From contig NZ_BPMV01000001.1 in NCBI RefSeq assembly GCF_019656655.1, forward strand, positions 248,001-312,000: a DNA stretch of 64,000 nucleotides. Direction: 5' to 3'. The position numbers were made by a program, and so were the translations under genes. Source of the DNA: Tsukamurella sp. TY48 (GTDB lineage: Bacteria; Actinomycetota; Actinomycetes; Mycobacteriales; Mycobacteriaceae). Positions within the stretch are counted from its first letter, which is position 1; the number at the start of each line of letters is the position of its first letter. Below are positions 47,309 through 57,997 of this stretch, piece by piece. The notes below the pieces were generated by a model. The model was not told where the DNA came from. It saw only the letters and a list, made by a program, of their open reading frames with translations, and made no database searches.

Positions 47309-48868
47309 ATGTCCGGTTCACACGATCCCGTCCGCACCGAGCGCGACGCCGGGGCCGCCCGCGCGGCCGTCGGCGACGCCGTGCGCGGCTACGCCGCCTT
47401 CCTGCGGTCCGCCACGGGCCGCCCCGCCCTGCTCGGCTGTGCGGGCGCCGTCCTCACCACACTCGGCAGCTTCGGCGCCGGAGCGATCCGCGTGCACGAT
47501 GTGACGCTCGAATCCGCGCACCTGTCGTGGCTGCGCTACGGCCACGGCCTGGTGCTCAGCTCGGTGCTGTTCTGGACGGGGATCGCGCTGCTCATGCTGG
47601 CCTGGGTCCGGCTGGGGCGCAGCGCCCTCCGCGACGAGGTCTCCGCCCGGCAGATCGCGGGCACCATCGCGCTGTGGGCGGCGCCGCTGATCGTGGCGGT
47701 GCCCCTGTACTCCCGCGACGCCTACAGCTACCTGGCGCAGGGCGCGCTGCTGCGCGACGGCTTCGACCCGTACGAGGTGGGCCCCGTGGTCAACCCGAAC
47801 GGCCTGCTCGACGATGTGAGCGGGATCTGGACCACCACCACCGCCCCGTACGGTCCACTGTTCATCCTGATCGCGAAGTGGGTCACGGTGATCTGCGGCG
47901 ATAACGCGCTCACCGGCACGATCGCGCTGCGACTGGTGATGCTGCCCGGCATCGCGCTGTCGGTGTGGGGCGTCTCCCGGCTGGCGCAGCACTTCGGCGC
48001 GCGGCCGGCCGTCTCGCTGTGGTTCGCGGTGCTCAACCCCTTGGTGATCGTGCACCTCGTGGGCGGCGTGCACAACGAGGCACTCATGGTGGGGCTCATG
48101 GTGACCGGCATCGTGCTGGTACTGCGGCGCAAGCACTGGTTCGGTGTGGCCGTGATCGTGACGGCGGTGGCGGTCAAGGGCACCGCCGCGATCGCCCTGC
48201 CCTTCGTGGTGTGGATCTGGTACCACCACCGCCGGGAGGACGATCCGTCGGAATCGGGCACCCGCGCCTTCGTCTCGGTGGGCGCGGCCTCGGTCGCGAT
48301 CTTCGCGGCGCTGTTCGCGGCCTTCACCGCGATCGCGGGCGTGGGGCTGGGCTGGGTGACCGCGCTGGCCGGGTCGATCAAGATCATCAACTACATCACC
48401 CTGCCGACGGCCGTGGCACAGATCACCGCCTTCCTCGCGGCTCCGTTCACCGACCTGCACCTGGCGCCGATCCTGGTGGTCACCCGCGCCCTGGGCATCG
48501 CCCTCCTGGCGATCACCCTGGTGGTGCTGTGGTGGCGGTACCGGCAGAACGAGCGCCGGAACGTGATGGGCATCCTGCTGGGACTGCTCGCGGTGTGCGT
48601 GCTCTCGCCCGCGTCGCTGCCCTGGTACTACACCTGGCCGCTGGCGGTGGCCGGCGCGTTCACGTGGTCGCGCCGCACGCTGGCGATCATCGTCGGCATC
48701 TCGGTGTGGCTGATGGCCGTGTTCATGCCCACCGGCTCGATCGGCCTGTATTCGTGGTGGAACGTGCTGCTCGCCATCGCGCTCGGCGCGCTCGCCGGGT
48801 ACTCGCTGGCGCACCCGGATCCACTGAAACTGCGCCCCAAGCTGGGGCTGCAGCCCGTTCCGGCCTGA
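47309..48868 (+). CDS. mptA: Alpha-(1->6)-mannopyranosyltransferase, MptA type
   Basis: 519 residues with about 12 membrane segments, a GT-C glycosyltransferase. The first extracytoplasmic loop holds YSRDAYSYLAQGALL, with the acidic residue typical of the GT-C active site, and DGFDPYEVGPVVNPNGLLDD follows. It uses polyprenyl-phosphate mannose to extend the alpha-1,6 mannan core of lipomannan/lipoarabinomannan outside the membrane. Its order after idsA2 matches Rv2174, with the transporter operon inserted between. Confidence 0.9.
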   Translation: MSGSHDPVRTERDAGAARAAVGDAVRGYAAFLRSATGRPALLGCAGAVLTTLGSFGAGAIRVHDVTLESAHLSWLRYGHGLVLSSVLFWTGIALLMLAWVRLGRSALRDEVSARQIAGTIALWAAPLIVAVPLYSRDAYSYLAQGALLRDGFDPYEVGPVVNPNGLLDDVSGIWTTTTAPYGPLFILIAKWVTVICGDNALTGTIALRLVMLPGIALSVWGVSRLAQHFGARPAVSLWFAVLNPLVIVHLVGGVHNEALMVGLMVTGIVLVLRRKHWFGVAVIVTAVAVKGTAAIALPFVVWIWYHHRREDDPSESGTRAFVSVGAASVAIFAALFAAFTAIAGVGLGWVTALAGSIKIINYITLPTAVAQITAFLAAPFTDLHLAPILVVTRALGIALLAITLVVLWWRYRQNERRNVMGILLGLLAVCVLSPASLPWYYTWPLAVAGAFTWSRRTLAIIVGISVWLMAVFMPTGSIGLYSWWNVLLAIALGALAGYSLAHPDPLKLRPKLGLQPVPA

Positions 48869-48874
48869 GCGGGG

Positions 48875-49255
48875 TCAGAAGGCCATCGACTGGGCGCGCC
48901 GGATCACTTCGCGCGCCGAATCGGTGTGCAGCAGTTCGGCGGGGGCACCGTCGAGGTCGTCGAGCGGCGCGAACAGCCACTGCATGATCTCGTCGTCCTG
49001 GAAGCCGCCGTCGCGCAGCACCTGGAGCAGCCCGGTGAGGTGTTTGGCGATCGCGAAGCGACCGTCGGTCTCTCCGAAGAAGAGCTGCGGGATGTGGAAG
49101 TCTCCCCCGCGCCGCACCGCGATCAGTTGGCGATCACGCACCAACTGCAGCACCTTGGACGACGACACGCCGAGGCCCTTCGCGACCGCGGAGGCGGAGA
49201 AGGTGGCGGTGCCATCGGGCAGCAGGTCGTCACTGACATAAGGGATCGAGCTCAC
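48875..49255 (-). CDS. Rv2175c-like DNA-binding protein, probable PknL substrate
   Basis: 126 residues from GTG 49255 (GTG 49261 is an alternative). A winged helix-turn-helix of the Rv2175c type is present: FSASAVAKGLGVSSSKVLQL then VRDRQLIAVRRGG, and the ending AREVIRRAQSMAF is nearly the same as in Rv2175c. Rv2175c is phosphorylated by PknL, which abolishes DNA binding. The gene is divergent from pknL with a 120-base gap, the same arrangement as in mycobacteria. Target genes are unknown. Confidence 0.88.
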   Translation of the reverse strand: MSSIPYVSDDLLPDGTATFSASAVAKGLGVSSSKVLQLVRDRQLIAVRRGGDFHIPQLFFGETDGRFAIAKHLTGLLQVLRDGGFQDDEIMQWLFAPLDDLDGAPAELLHTDSAREVIRRAQSMAF

Positions 49256-49375
49256 CGTCACACTGTACCGAGGCTCGAGGTCCACCCCCTCCCACCCCGG
49301 GGTCGCTAGGCTGAACTGTCGACACCTGCCGTGGCAGGCGCGTCCGCCGAGTGACTTGAGAGAGGATCGAAGAAG

Positions 49376-51568
49376 GTGAACACTCCCCGCGACCGGCTCC
49401 TCGGTGCCCGCATCGAGGGCCGCTACCGCATCGATGCGGTGATCGCGCGCGGCGGCATGTCCACCGTCTACATGGGCCTCGACCTGCGTCTCGACCGGCC
49501 GATCGCGATCAAGGTGATGGACCCGAAGTACGCGGAGGACGCGCAGTTCGTCTCCCGGTTCGAGTTCGAAGCCCGCGCCGTCGCCAAGCTCAAGGACCCC
49601 GGCCTGGTGGCCGTGTACGACCAGGGCGTCGACGGCGACCTCGCCTTCCTCGTGATGGAGCTGGTGACCGGCGGCACCCTGCGCGAGTTGCTCAACGAGC
49701 GCGGCCCCATGCCCCCGCACGCGGTGGCGGCCGTGATGGAGCCGGTGCTCACGGCACTGGGCACGGCGCACCGCGCGGGGCTCGTGCACCGCGATGTGAA
49801 GCCCGAGAACGTACTCATCTCCGACAGCGGCGAGGTCAAGGTCGCCGACTTCGGACTGGTCCGCGCGATCGCCGCGGCGTCGGTCACCAGTTCCTCGGTG
49901 ATCCTCGGCACGGCCGCGTACCTCTCCCCGGAGCAGGTCGAGTCGGGGAACGCCGACGCGCGCTCCGATGTCTACTCCAGCGGCGTCCTGGTCTACGAGC
50001 TGCTCACCGGCGCAGTCCCCTTCACCGGCGACACCGCGATCTCGCTGGCCTACCAGCGGCTGCACAACGACGTGCCCGCGCCCAGCGCGTCGATCGCGGG
50101 CGTGCCGCCCGAGTTCGACGAGTTCGTGGCGCGCGCCACCGACCGCGATCCGTCGCGCCGGTACACCGACGGTTTCGCCATGGCGGAGGCGCTGGCGGCG
50201 ATCGCGGACAACCTGGAACTGCCCTCGTTCACGGTGCCCGCGCCGCAGTCCAGCGCCGAGCAGCGCGCGGCCGCCGCGATGTACGACGCGCAGCGCAATC
50301 AGCCGCTGATCCCGGCCGCGGCCGATCCCACCTCGGCGTTGCCCGCCGGGGCGCAGGCGCCCGCACCGCCGAACACGGTGGCCGCGGCGGTGCCGCAGGT
50401 GCCCCCGCCGGGCACACCGGTGCAGTACACCCGCGCCGAGACGATGCACGAATCGCTGCCCGCCGAGGTTCCCCCGGCGCGTCCCCAGTGGGCCGGGCAG
50501 CCGCCCGCCAAGAGCCGCGCGAAGTCCTGGGCGATCGTCGCGATCATCGCCGCGGTCGCGATCCTGCTGGCCTTCGGTGGCTGGTGGTTCGCCTCGGGGC
50601 AGTACACGACGGTGCCGAACGTGTCCGGGATGGACCGGCCGGCGGCCGAGCGCGCGATCAAGGACGCCGGGCTCGACGTCGAGTTGGCGGGCACCTACAG
50701 CAACGATCTCACCGAGGACACCGTGACCGCGCTCAAGCCGCCGTCGGGCAGCCGGGTGAGCCGGTTCGGCAGCGTCACGGTGGAGTACTCGCGCGGCCGC
50801 CCGACGGTGCCGCAGTTCACCTCCGGCGCCAGTATCGAATCCGTCGAGCAGCAATTGCGCGATAACGGGCTGGTGCCCAAGCGGGGGCCGTCGCAGTTCA
50901 GCCGGGACGTGCCCCAGGGCGGCGTGATCGGGCTCAGCCCCACTCCCGGTACCCGGGTGGGCGTGGGTTCCGCGGTGACCGTGGTGGCGTCGGCGGGCAA
51001 TCAGCCCGTCTCCATCCCCGACGTCCGCGGCAGGACCGCCGATGAGGCCACGTCGATCCTGCGGTCTTCCGGTCTCACGGTGAAGGAGACCAAGCAGCAG
51101 TTCGACGCGTCGACGGAGCTCGGCCGGGTCTTCGGTACGGACCCCTCGGGTCAGGTGAACAAGGGCGGCAGCGTCACGCTGCTGGTCTCGAACGCGCTCA
51201 CCGTGCCCGATGTGACCGGCAAATCGGCCGCGGAGGCGCAGAGCATGCTGCAGCGCGCCGGCCTGGTGGGCGAGCTGACCGGCGAGAGCGGTTCCGGCGC
51301 CGTGGTGACATCGGTGAGCCCGGCCGCCGGGGCGCGGGTGGACCCGGCGAACAACCGCGTCACGGTGACCCTGGCGGCGCGCGTCGTGGTGCCATCGGTG
51401 ACCGGGATGAAGGTGGGCCAGGCGCGATCCGTGCTTCAGGACGCCGGTCTGCAGGTGAAGGTCAACGGCATCTTCGCCTCCGACAACTCGCAGGTGATCT
51501 GGCAGGATCCGGGCGGCGGCACCCGCGTGAAGGCGGGCTCCACCGTGACCGTGACGGCGATCCCGTGA
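49376..51568 (+). CDS. pknL: Serine/threonine protein kinase PknL with five PASTA domains
   Basis: 730 residues from GTG 49376. The kinase domain (about 15-275) has GGMSTVYMG, the invariant Lys in IAIKVMD, HRDVKPENVL and ADFGLVR; it is an RD-type kinase. A Pro/Ala-rich juxtamembrane linker (about 285-380) precedes one transmembrane helix (about 385-405). The outside part is five PASTA repeats, each starting with a VPNVSG-, VPQFTS-, IPDVRG-, VPDVTG- or VPSVTG-type motif. PASTA domains bind murein fragments, so it should sense cell-wall state and phosphorylate the adjacent Rv2175c-like protein and possibly Wag31. Confidence 0.95.
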   Translation: MNTPRDRLLGARIEGRYRIDAVIARGGMSTVYMGLDLRLDRPIAIKVMDPKYAEDAQFVSRFEFEARAVAKLKDPGLVAVYDQGVDGDLAFLVMELVTGGTLRELLNERGPMPPHAVAAVMEPVLTALGTAHRAGLVHRDVKPENVLISDSGEVKVADFGLVRAIAAASVTSSSVILGTAAYLSPEQVESGNADARSDVYSSGVLVYELLTGAVPFTGDTAISLAYQRLHNDVPAPSASIAGVPPEFDEFVARATDRDPSRRYTDGFAMAEALAAIADNLELPSFTVPAPQSSAEQRAAAAMYDAQRNQPLIPAAADPTSALPAGAQAPAPPNTVAAAVPQVPPPGTPVQYTRAETMHESLPAEVPPARPQWAGQPPAKSRAKSWAIVAIIAAVAILLAFGGWWFASGQYTTVPNVSGMDRPAAERAIKDAGLDVELAGTYSNDLTEDTVTALKPPSGSRVSRFGSVTVEYSRGRPTVPQFTSGASIESVEQQLRDNGLVPKRGPSQFSRDVPQGGVIGLSPTPGTRVGVGSAVTVVASAGNQPVSIPDVRGRTADEATSILRSSGLTVKETKQQFDASTELGRVFGTDPSGQVNKGGSVTLLVSNALTVPDVTGKSAAEAQSMLQRAGLVGELTGESGSGAVVTSVSPAAGARVDPANNRVTVTLAARVVVPSVTGMKVGQARSVLQDAGLQVKVNGIFASDNSQVIWQDPGGGTRVKAGSTVTVTAIP

Positions 51569-51578
51569 GGGTGACGCG

Positions 51579-52367
51579 ATGAACGCCGAACCCGCACCGT
51601 CGGACCCGTTCGGGCTCGGATTCGTCCCCGATCCGGAGATGTTGGCCACCGCCCGCCGCATGCGGGACCAGTTGACGCGGTTCCTGATGGAGTACCAGTT
51701 CGCGGTGGACGAGGTGCTGACGAAGGTGTCGATCCTGCGCGAGGAGTTCGTGCAGTTGCATCGATACAACCCGATCGAGCACGTGACCTCGCGGATCAAG
51801 AAGCCCGAGAGCATCGTCAAGAAGGTGGGGCGCCGCGGGATCGCGGCCGATCTGTCGCTGATCCGGGAGGCGATCACCGATATCGCCGGCATCCGGATCA
51901 CGTGCAGCTTCATCGCCGACACCTACCGCGTGCTGGAGACCATCACCGCGCAGGACGATGTGCGGCTGATCGTGGTCAAGGACTACATCGCGAACCCGAA
52001 GCCGAACGGCTACAAGAGCCTTCACGCGATCATCGAGATCCCGGTGTTCCTCTCGACGGGGCCGGTGCACGTTCCCGTGGAGCTGCAGATCCGCACCATC
52101 GCGATGGACTTCTGGGCCAGCCTGGAGCACAAGATCTACTACAAGTACGACCGCGCCGTGCCGCCGCGCCTGGTCGACGAGCTGTCCGCCGCCGCGGCGA
52201 TCGCAGAGCAGTTGGACAAGCGGATGGAGCAGTTGCACACACAGGTGCACGGGGGCACCGGCACCGAGCGCGGCACCGAGGACGACGACGCGGCGACGGA
52301 GCTGGCCGGGAACGAGTTGCTGCGCCGCCTGCTCACGCTGGCCGAACGGGCGCCGACGGACCGGTGA
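51579..52367 (+). CDS. Small alarmone synthetase (RelQ-like (p)ppGpp synthetase)
   Basis: 262 residues with a single RelA_SpoT synthetase domain and no hydrolase, TGS or ACT domains. Key motifs are DIAGIRITCSF, VKDYIANPKPNGYKSLHAII, and VELQIRTIAMDFWASLEHKI. It should make (p)ppGpp or pGpp from ATP and GTP/GDP/GMP without ribosome control. It starts 10 bases after pknL, implying cotranscription. The C-terminal 35 residues form a short helical, partly acidic tail. Confidence 0.9.
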   Translation: MNAEPAPSDPFGLGFVPDPEMLATARRMRDQLTRFLMEYQFAVDEVLTKVSILREEFVQLHRYNPIEHVTSRIKKPESIVKKVGRRGIAADLSLIREAITDIAGIRITCSFIADTYRVLETITAQDDVRLIVVKDYIANPKPNGYKSLHAIIEIPVFLSTGPVHVPVELQIRTIAMDFWASLEHKIYYKYDRAVPPRLVDELSAAAAIAEQLDKRMEQLHTQVHGGTGTERGTEDDDAATELAGNELLRRLLTLAERAPTDR

Positions 52368-52373
52368 ACGTCC

Positions 52374-52391
52374 GATCGGATTCCTCCGATC
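52374..52391. terminator. Stem-loop between convergent genes
   Basis: GATCGGA (52374-52380), TTCC loop, TCCGATC (52385-52391): a 7-bp stem just past the alarmone synthetase stop. No T-run; it may act in both directions. Confidence 0.45.
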
Positions 52392-52409
52392 CTGCGCCCT
52401 GCTGCAGCG

Positions 52410-54275
52410 CTAGCCACGCAGGATCCCGCGCAGATCCTCGAGGACGGCAGGGTTCTCGATGGTCGACGGGACGGCCTCGTCGCGACCCTCGGCGATGGCA
52501 CGCATGCTGCGCCGCAGGATCTTTCCCGATCGGGTCTTGGGCAGCGCGGTGACGATCGCGACCTCGCGCAGCGCCGCGACGGCGCCGATGGTCTCGCGGA
52601 CCCGCTGCACGATCTCGGCGCGCACCGTCTCGTGGTCCCAGTCGGCGCCGGCCTTGAGCGCCACCAGCGCCCGCGGCAGCTGCCCCTTGAGCTGATCGGC
52701 CACACCGATCACGGCGCACTCGGCGACCGCGGGATGTCCGGCGATCGCCGCCTCCAGCGCACCGGTCGAGAGCCGGTGCCCCGCAACGTTGATCACATCG
52801 TCGGTGCGGCCCATAACGAACAGGTAGCCGTCCTCGTCGAGATAGCCGCCGTCGCCCGTGAGGTAGTTCCCCGGGAAGGCCGTGAGGTACGAGTCGATGT
52901 ACCGCTCGTCCGCACCCCACAGCGTGGGCAGCGTGCCCGGCGGCAGCGGCAACGAGATCACCACGGCGCCCTCGGCGCCCGCGGGCACGTCGTTGCCGGC
53001 ATCGTCGACGATGCGCACGCCGTAGCCGGGCACCGGGACCGTGGCGCTGCCGGGTTTGACCGGCATCGGCTCCACGCCGCGCAGGTTCGCCGCGATCGGC
53101 CAGCCGGTCTCGGTCTGCCACCAGTGATCGATCACCGGCACGCCCAGCTTGTCCGACGCCCACTCGTAGGTATCGGGATCGAGCCGCTCCCCCGCCATGA
53201 ACAGCGTGCGCAGGCTCGACAGATCGGACGTCGCCACGAACTCGGCGTCCGGGTCCTCCTTGCGGATGGCCCGCAGCGCAGTGGGAGCGGTGAACAGGTT
53301 GCTCACGCCGTGCCGCTCGATCACCCGCCAGAACGCGCCGGCGTCCGGCGTGCCCACGGGCTTGCCCTCGTAGACCACGGTGGTGGCGCCGATCAGCAGC
53401 GGCGCGTACACGATGTAGCTGTGGCCCACCACCCAGCCCACATCGGAGGCGGTCCACCACACCTGCCCGGGATGCGCGTCGTAGATCGCGCCCATCGAAT
53501 AGGACAGCGCCACAGCGTGTCCGCCGTTGTCGCGGACCACGCCCTTGGGCTTGCCGGTGGTCCCGGAGGTGTACAGGATGTACAGGGGGTCGGTGGCCTT
53601 CACGGCCACCGGTTCCGCGGGCTGCGCCGCCGCAGCCCAATCGTGATCGCGTGGGCCCAGTTCCGCGGTCAGCTGCGGCCGCTGCCACACCACCACCGCG
53701 TCCGGCTTCGCGGCGGCCGCGTCGATCGCCGCGTGCACGATGGGCAGGTACGGCAGCACCTTGCTGCCCTCCAGGCCACAGGACGCGGTGACGATGACCT
53801 TCGGCTGCGCATCGTCGAGCCGCGCCGCCAGTTCGGGCGCGGCGAAGCCGCCGAAGACCACCGAGTGCACCGCCCCGATCCGGGCGCAGGCGAGCATCGC
53901 GACCACGGCCTCGGTGATCATCGGCAGGTAGATCACCACCCGATCACCCTTGCCCACACCGAGATCCGCGAGTACACCCGCGAACTTCGAGACACGCCCC
54001 AGCAGCTCCGTGTAGGTGAGCGTGTGCACCTCGCCGGTGATCGCGGAGTCATGGATCACCGCGACCTGATCGCCCCGTCCCGCCGCGACGTGCCGGTCCA
54101 CCGCGTTCACGCAGGTGTTCAGCTCCGCACCCGGAAACCACCGGTACAGCGGCGCATCCGAGGCGTCCAGGACCTCCGTCGGCGGCGTGATCCACTCGAT
54201 CCGGCGCGCCTGCTCCGCCCAGAACCCGGACGGGTCGGTCATGCTGCGGCGGTACTCGTCGGCGTAGGAACCCAT
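52410..54275 (-). CDS. prpE: Propionyl-CoA/acetyl-CoA synthetase-like AMP-forming ligase (PrpE/ACSS3 type)
   Basis: 621 residues. The adenylate-forming motifs are YTSGTTGKPKGVV (near 230) and WWQTETGWPI, with the catalytic lysine in LPKTRSGKILRR (near 590), the usual acetylation-controlled Lys. The ACAS N-terminal extension is present (YADEYRRSMTDPSGFWAEQA). Overall it resembles PrpE/ACSS3 rather than AcsA, suggesting propionate or other short acyl substrates. It stands alone between convergent pknL-side genes and aroG. Confidence 0.88.
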   Translation of the reverse strand: MGSYADEYRRSMTDPSGFWAEQARRIEWITPPTEVLDASDAPLYRWFPGAELNTCVNAVDRHVAAGRGDQVAVIHDSAITGEVHTLTYTELLGRVSKFAGVLADLGVGKGDRVVIYLPMITEAVVAMLACARIGAVHSVVFGGFAAPELAARLDDAQPKVIVTASCGLEGSKVLPYLPIVHAAIDAAAAKPDAVVVWQRPQLTAELGPRDHDWAAAAQPAEPVAVKATDPLYILYTSGTTGKPKGVVRDNGGHAVALSYSMGAIYDAHPGQVWWTASDVGWVVGHSYIVYAPLLIGATTVVYEGKPVGTPDAGAFWRVIERHGVSNLFTAPTALRAIRKEDPDAEFVATSDLSSLRTLFMAGERLDPDTYEWASDKLGVPVIDHWWQTETGWPIAANLRGVEPMPVKPGSATVPVPGYGVRIVDDAGNDVPAGAEGAVVISLPLPPGTLPTLWGADERYIDSYLTAFPGNYLTGDGGYLDEDGYLFVMGRTDDVINVAGHRLSTGALEAAIAGHPAVAECAVIGVADQLKGQLPRALVALKAGADWDHETVRAEIVQRVRETIGAVAALREVAIVTALPKTRSGKILRRSMRAIAEGRDEAVPSTIENPAVLEDLRGILRG

Positions 54276-54312
54276 ACCGCGACCCTATTACCCGCGGGTG
54301 CGGGCGCGCGGG

Positions 54313-55737
<1,425 letters not shown>

Positions 55738-56214
55738 TCATCCGCCCATGATCGCCCGGTACTTCGCCAGGTTGTGGCGGGCGTCCGCGAGCGCATCGTG
55801 GGCATCGGCCGGCGCCGGGGGCAGGGCGGGCCGGCCGCGCTCGTCCCACAGCTGCTTGAGTTCGCGGGTGAACCGCGGCATCGACCGCGGCAGCGCCGTC
55901 ATCGGGCCCCAGAGCTGGCACAGCGCCACGTGGTCGTACGCGGCCACCCAGGCCCACAGCTCGATATCGCCCGGCGCCGCGGACAGGAAGTCGAAGACCC
56001 CGTCACGGATCGCGGCACGCGAGCCCCAGGACTTGCTGGCGGGCGGCGGCAGCTTGGGCAGGACGTTCGCCCGCACCCAGGGGCCCGCCGACTCGGGATC
56101 GAACTCGGTGGAACACGCGTAGAACTCCCGGCCGTCTTCACCGACGATGCCGATCGAGACCAGCTCGATGGTCTTTCCGTCCTCGATGAATTCCGAATCG
56201 TAGAAGAAGCGCAT
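55738..56214 (-). CDS. 3'-5' exoribonuclease RNase AS (Rv2179c type)
   Basis: 158 residues. It is a DEDDh-type exonuclease with FYDSEFIEDG (Asp6 and Glu8), AYDHVALCQLWG and HDALADARHNLAKYR supplying the remaining acidic residues and the histidine. RNase AS removes 3' adenylate tails of RNA. It lies just upstream of aroG, as in mycobacteria. Confidence 0.92.
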   Translation of the reverse strand: MRFFYDSEFIEDGKTIELVSIGIVGEDGREFYACSTEFDPESAGPWVRANVLPKLPPPASKSWGSRAAIRDGVFDFLSAAPGDIELWAWVAAYDHVALCQLWGPMTALPRSMPRFTRELKQLWDERGRPALPPAPADAHDALADARHNLAKYRAIMGG

Positions 56215-56225
56215 GAGGGTGGACG

Positions 56226-56936
56226 CTACGCGGCGCCGGCCACGCGCTCCTCGCCCGGCACCACGACACCGTCTTTGACGTCCTGGGCGTACACGTCCAC
56301 GTAGGCCTGGCCGGAGAGCTTCATCAGCTCGTACATCACCTCGTCGGTCACGGCGCGCTCGATGAAGCGATTACCCGCCATCCCCTCGAACCGGGAGAAG
56401 TCGAGCGGCTTACCGATGCGGATCTGCACCCTGGTGGGGCGCGGCAGCGTGGTGCCGGGCGGGTTGAACTTCTCGGTGTCGACCATCGCGACGGGGATGA
56501 TCGGCACCCCGGTCTCCAACGCCATGCGGGCCATGCCCGTCTTGCCCTTGTACAGGCGGCCGTCGGGACTGCGCGTGCCCTCCGGGTACAGCCCCAGGAG
56601 GTGCCCCTGCTCCAGGGCGCCGACGCCCGCATCGAGGGCGTCCTGCGCCGCGCTGGCGCTGCCGCGGACGATCGGAATGCTGCCGACGGACGAGAAGAAC
56701 CACTTCTTGAACGCGCCCTTGAGGCCCTTGCCCGTGAAGTACTCGCTCTTGGCCAGGAACTTGATCTTGCGCGGCACCATGAGCGGCAGGAAGAACGAAT
56801 CCATCACCGCCAGATGGTTGCTCGCGAGAATCGCCGCGCCGTCCTTCGGCAGGTTCTCCAGGCCCACCACGCGGGGGCGCCCGAACAGACGCAGCAGTGG
56901 TCCGATGAGGACCCATTTGAAGACCATCCACCACAT
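56226..56936 (-). CDS. plsC: 1-acyl-sn-glycerol-3-phosphate acyltransferase (Rv2182c type)
   Basis: 236 residues from ATG 56936 with GGGAG upstream. It has acyltransferase motif I NHLAVMDS (His41 to Asp46), motif III LGLYPEGTRSPDGRLYKGK and motif IV VPIIPVAMV. It acylates lysophosphatidic acid, supplying phosphatidic acid for phospholipids and PIMs. The N-terminal hydrophobic helix suggests membrane association. Confidence 0.92.
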   Translation of the reverse strand: MWWMVFKWVLIGPLLRLFGRPRVVGLENLPKDGAAILASNHLAVMDSFFLPLMVPRKIKFLAKSEYFTGKGLKGAFKKWFFSSVGSIPIVRGSASAAQDALDAGVGALEQGHLLGLYPEGTRSPDGRLYKGKTGMARMALETGVPIIPVAMVDTEKFNPPGTTLPRPTRVQIRIGKPLDFSRFEGMAGNRFIERAVTDEVMYELMKLSGQAYVDVYAQDVKDGVVVPGEERVAGAA

Positions 56937-57034
56937 GTCGCGCAGCTCCCGTTCGCGGTCGATCGTGTTCTCGCCCACTCTACCGGTGTTCGCGCACCCC
57001 AACCCGGGGAACGTCGGATTTGCAGACGCGCGAA

Positions 57035-57997
57035 TCAGTGCTCCACCAGCGGCGACAACGCGTCCCGGGCGAGCGCCGCGGCGCCGAGCATGCCGGCGCG
57101 CTCCCCCAGCTCGGTGGCCCGGATCCGGGCCTTGCGCCGGTACTTGGCGCCGGTGAGGAGCGCGGAGTAGTGATCCCGCGCATCGTCGAGGAACAGCCGC
57201 GAGGAGGCGCCGACGCCGCCCGAGACGATGATCAGGTCGGGATCGAAGACATCGCTCACCATCGCCAGGCCCACGCCGAGCCACTTGGCGAGGTCGGCCA
57301 CCGCCTCCTGGGCCACGGGATCGCCCGCCTCGGCCGCCGCGGCCACCTTGCGCCCGGTGAGGGATCCCGGATCGTCGGCCAGCTCCCGCGCCATGAGCAC
57401 GCTCTGCGAGCCCTGCGGCCCCATCAGGTCGATCGCGGTCTCCACCAGCGCCGTGCCGCTGCAGTAGCGCTCCCAGCAACCGGATTTGCCGCAGTCGCAG
57501 GGCCTTCCGTCCGGCACCACCTGCAGGTGACCGAGCTCCGGGGCCACACCGAAGGCGCCCCGGTAGAGCTGCCCGTCGATCAGCAGCCCGCACCCGATGC
57601 CGGTCCCCAGCGCCACCACGCAGGTCACCGTGCTGCGCCGCGCCGGGCCGAAGACGTACTCCGCCCAGGCCGCCGAGTTCGCGTCGTGCTCCATCACCAC
57701 GGGCATGCCGATCCGCTCGGTCATCTCCGCCGGGACGGCCGCGTTGCGCCACGGCAGGTGGGGCGCGAAGGAGACCTTCTGCCGGGCGGGGTCGAGGAAG
57801 CCCGCCACAGCGAGACCCACCGCGCCCACCTCGTGCTCCACGCACAACTCCTGCACCAGCCGGTCCAGGCACTCCTCGAGCGCGCGGGCGCTGCGCGGGG
57901 TCTGCGCCCGCGCCGTGTCGACCACGGTGCCGTCCTCCGTGACCACGCCGGCCCGCACCGACGTCCCCCCGATGTCGATGCCGATGGTCTGCGTCAT
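57035..57997 (-). CDS. ROK-family glucokinase
   Basis: 320 residues. The N-terminal phosphate loop is GIDIGGTSVRAGVV, with MEHDANSAAWAE and the catalytic Asp, and GTGIGCGLLIDGQLYRGA. The ROK zinc motif is ELGHLQVVPDGRPCDCGKSG, continuing CWERYCSG. It lacks the long N-terminal DNA-binding domain of ROK repressors, so it should be a sugar kinase, most likely for glucose with ATP. ATG 57997 overlaps the upstream gene stop by four bases. Confidence 0.9.
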   Translation of the reverse strand: MTQTIGIDIGGTSVRAGVVTEDGTVVDTARAQTPRSARALEECLDRLVQELCVEHEVGAVGLAVAGFLDPARQKVSFAPHLPWRNAAVPAEMTERIGMPVVMEHDANSAAWAEYVFGPARRSTVTCVVALGTGIGCGLLIDGQLYRGAFGVAPELGHLQVVPDGRPCDCGKSGCWERYCSGTALVETAIDLMGPQGSQSVLMARELADDPGSLTGRKVAAAAEAGDPVAQEAVADLAKWLGVGLAMVSDVFDPDLIIVSGGVGASSRLFLDDARDHYSALLTGAKYRRKARIRATELGERAGMLGAAALARDALSPLVEH

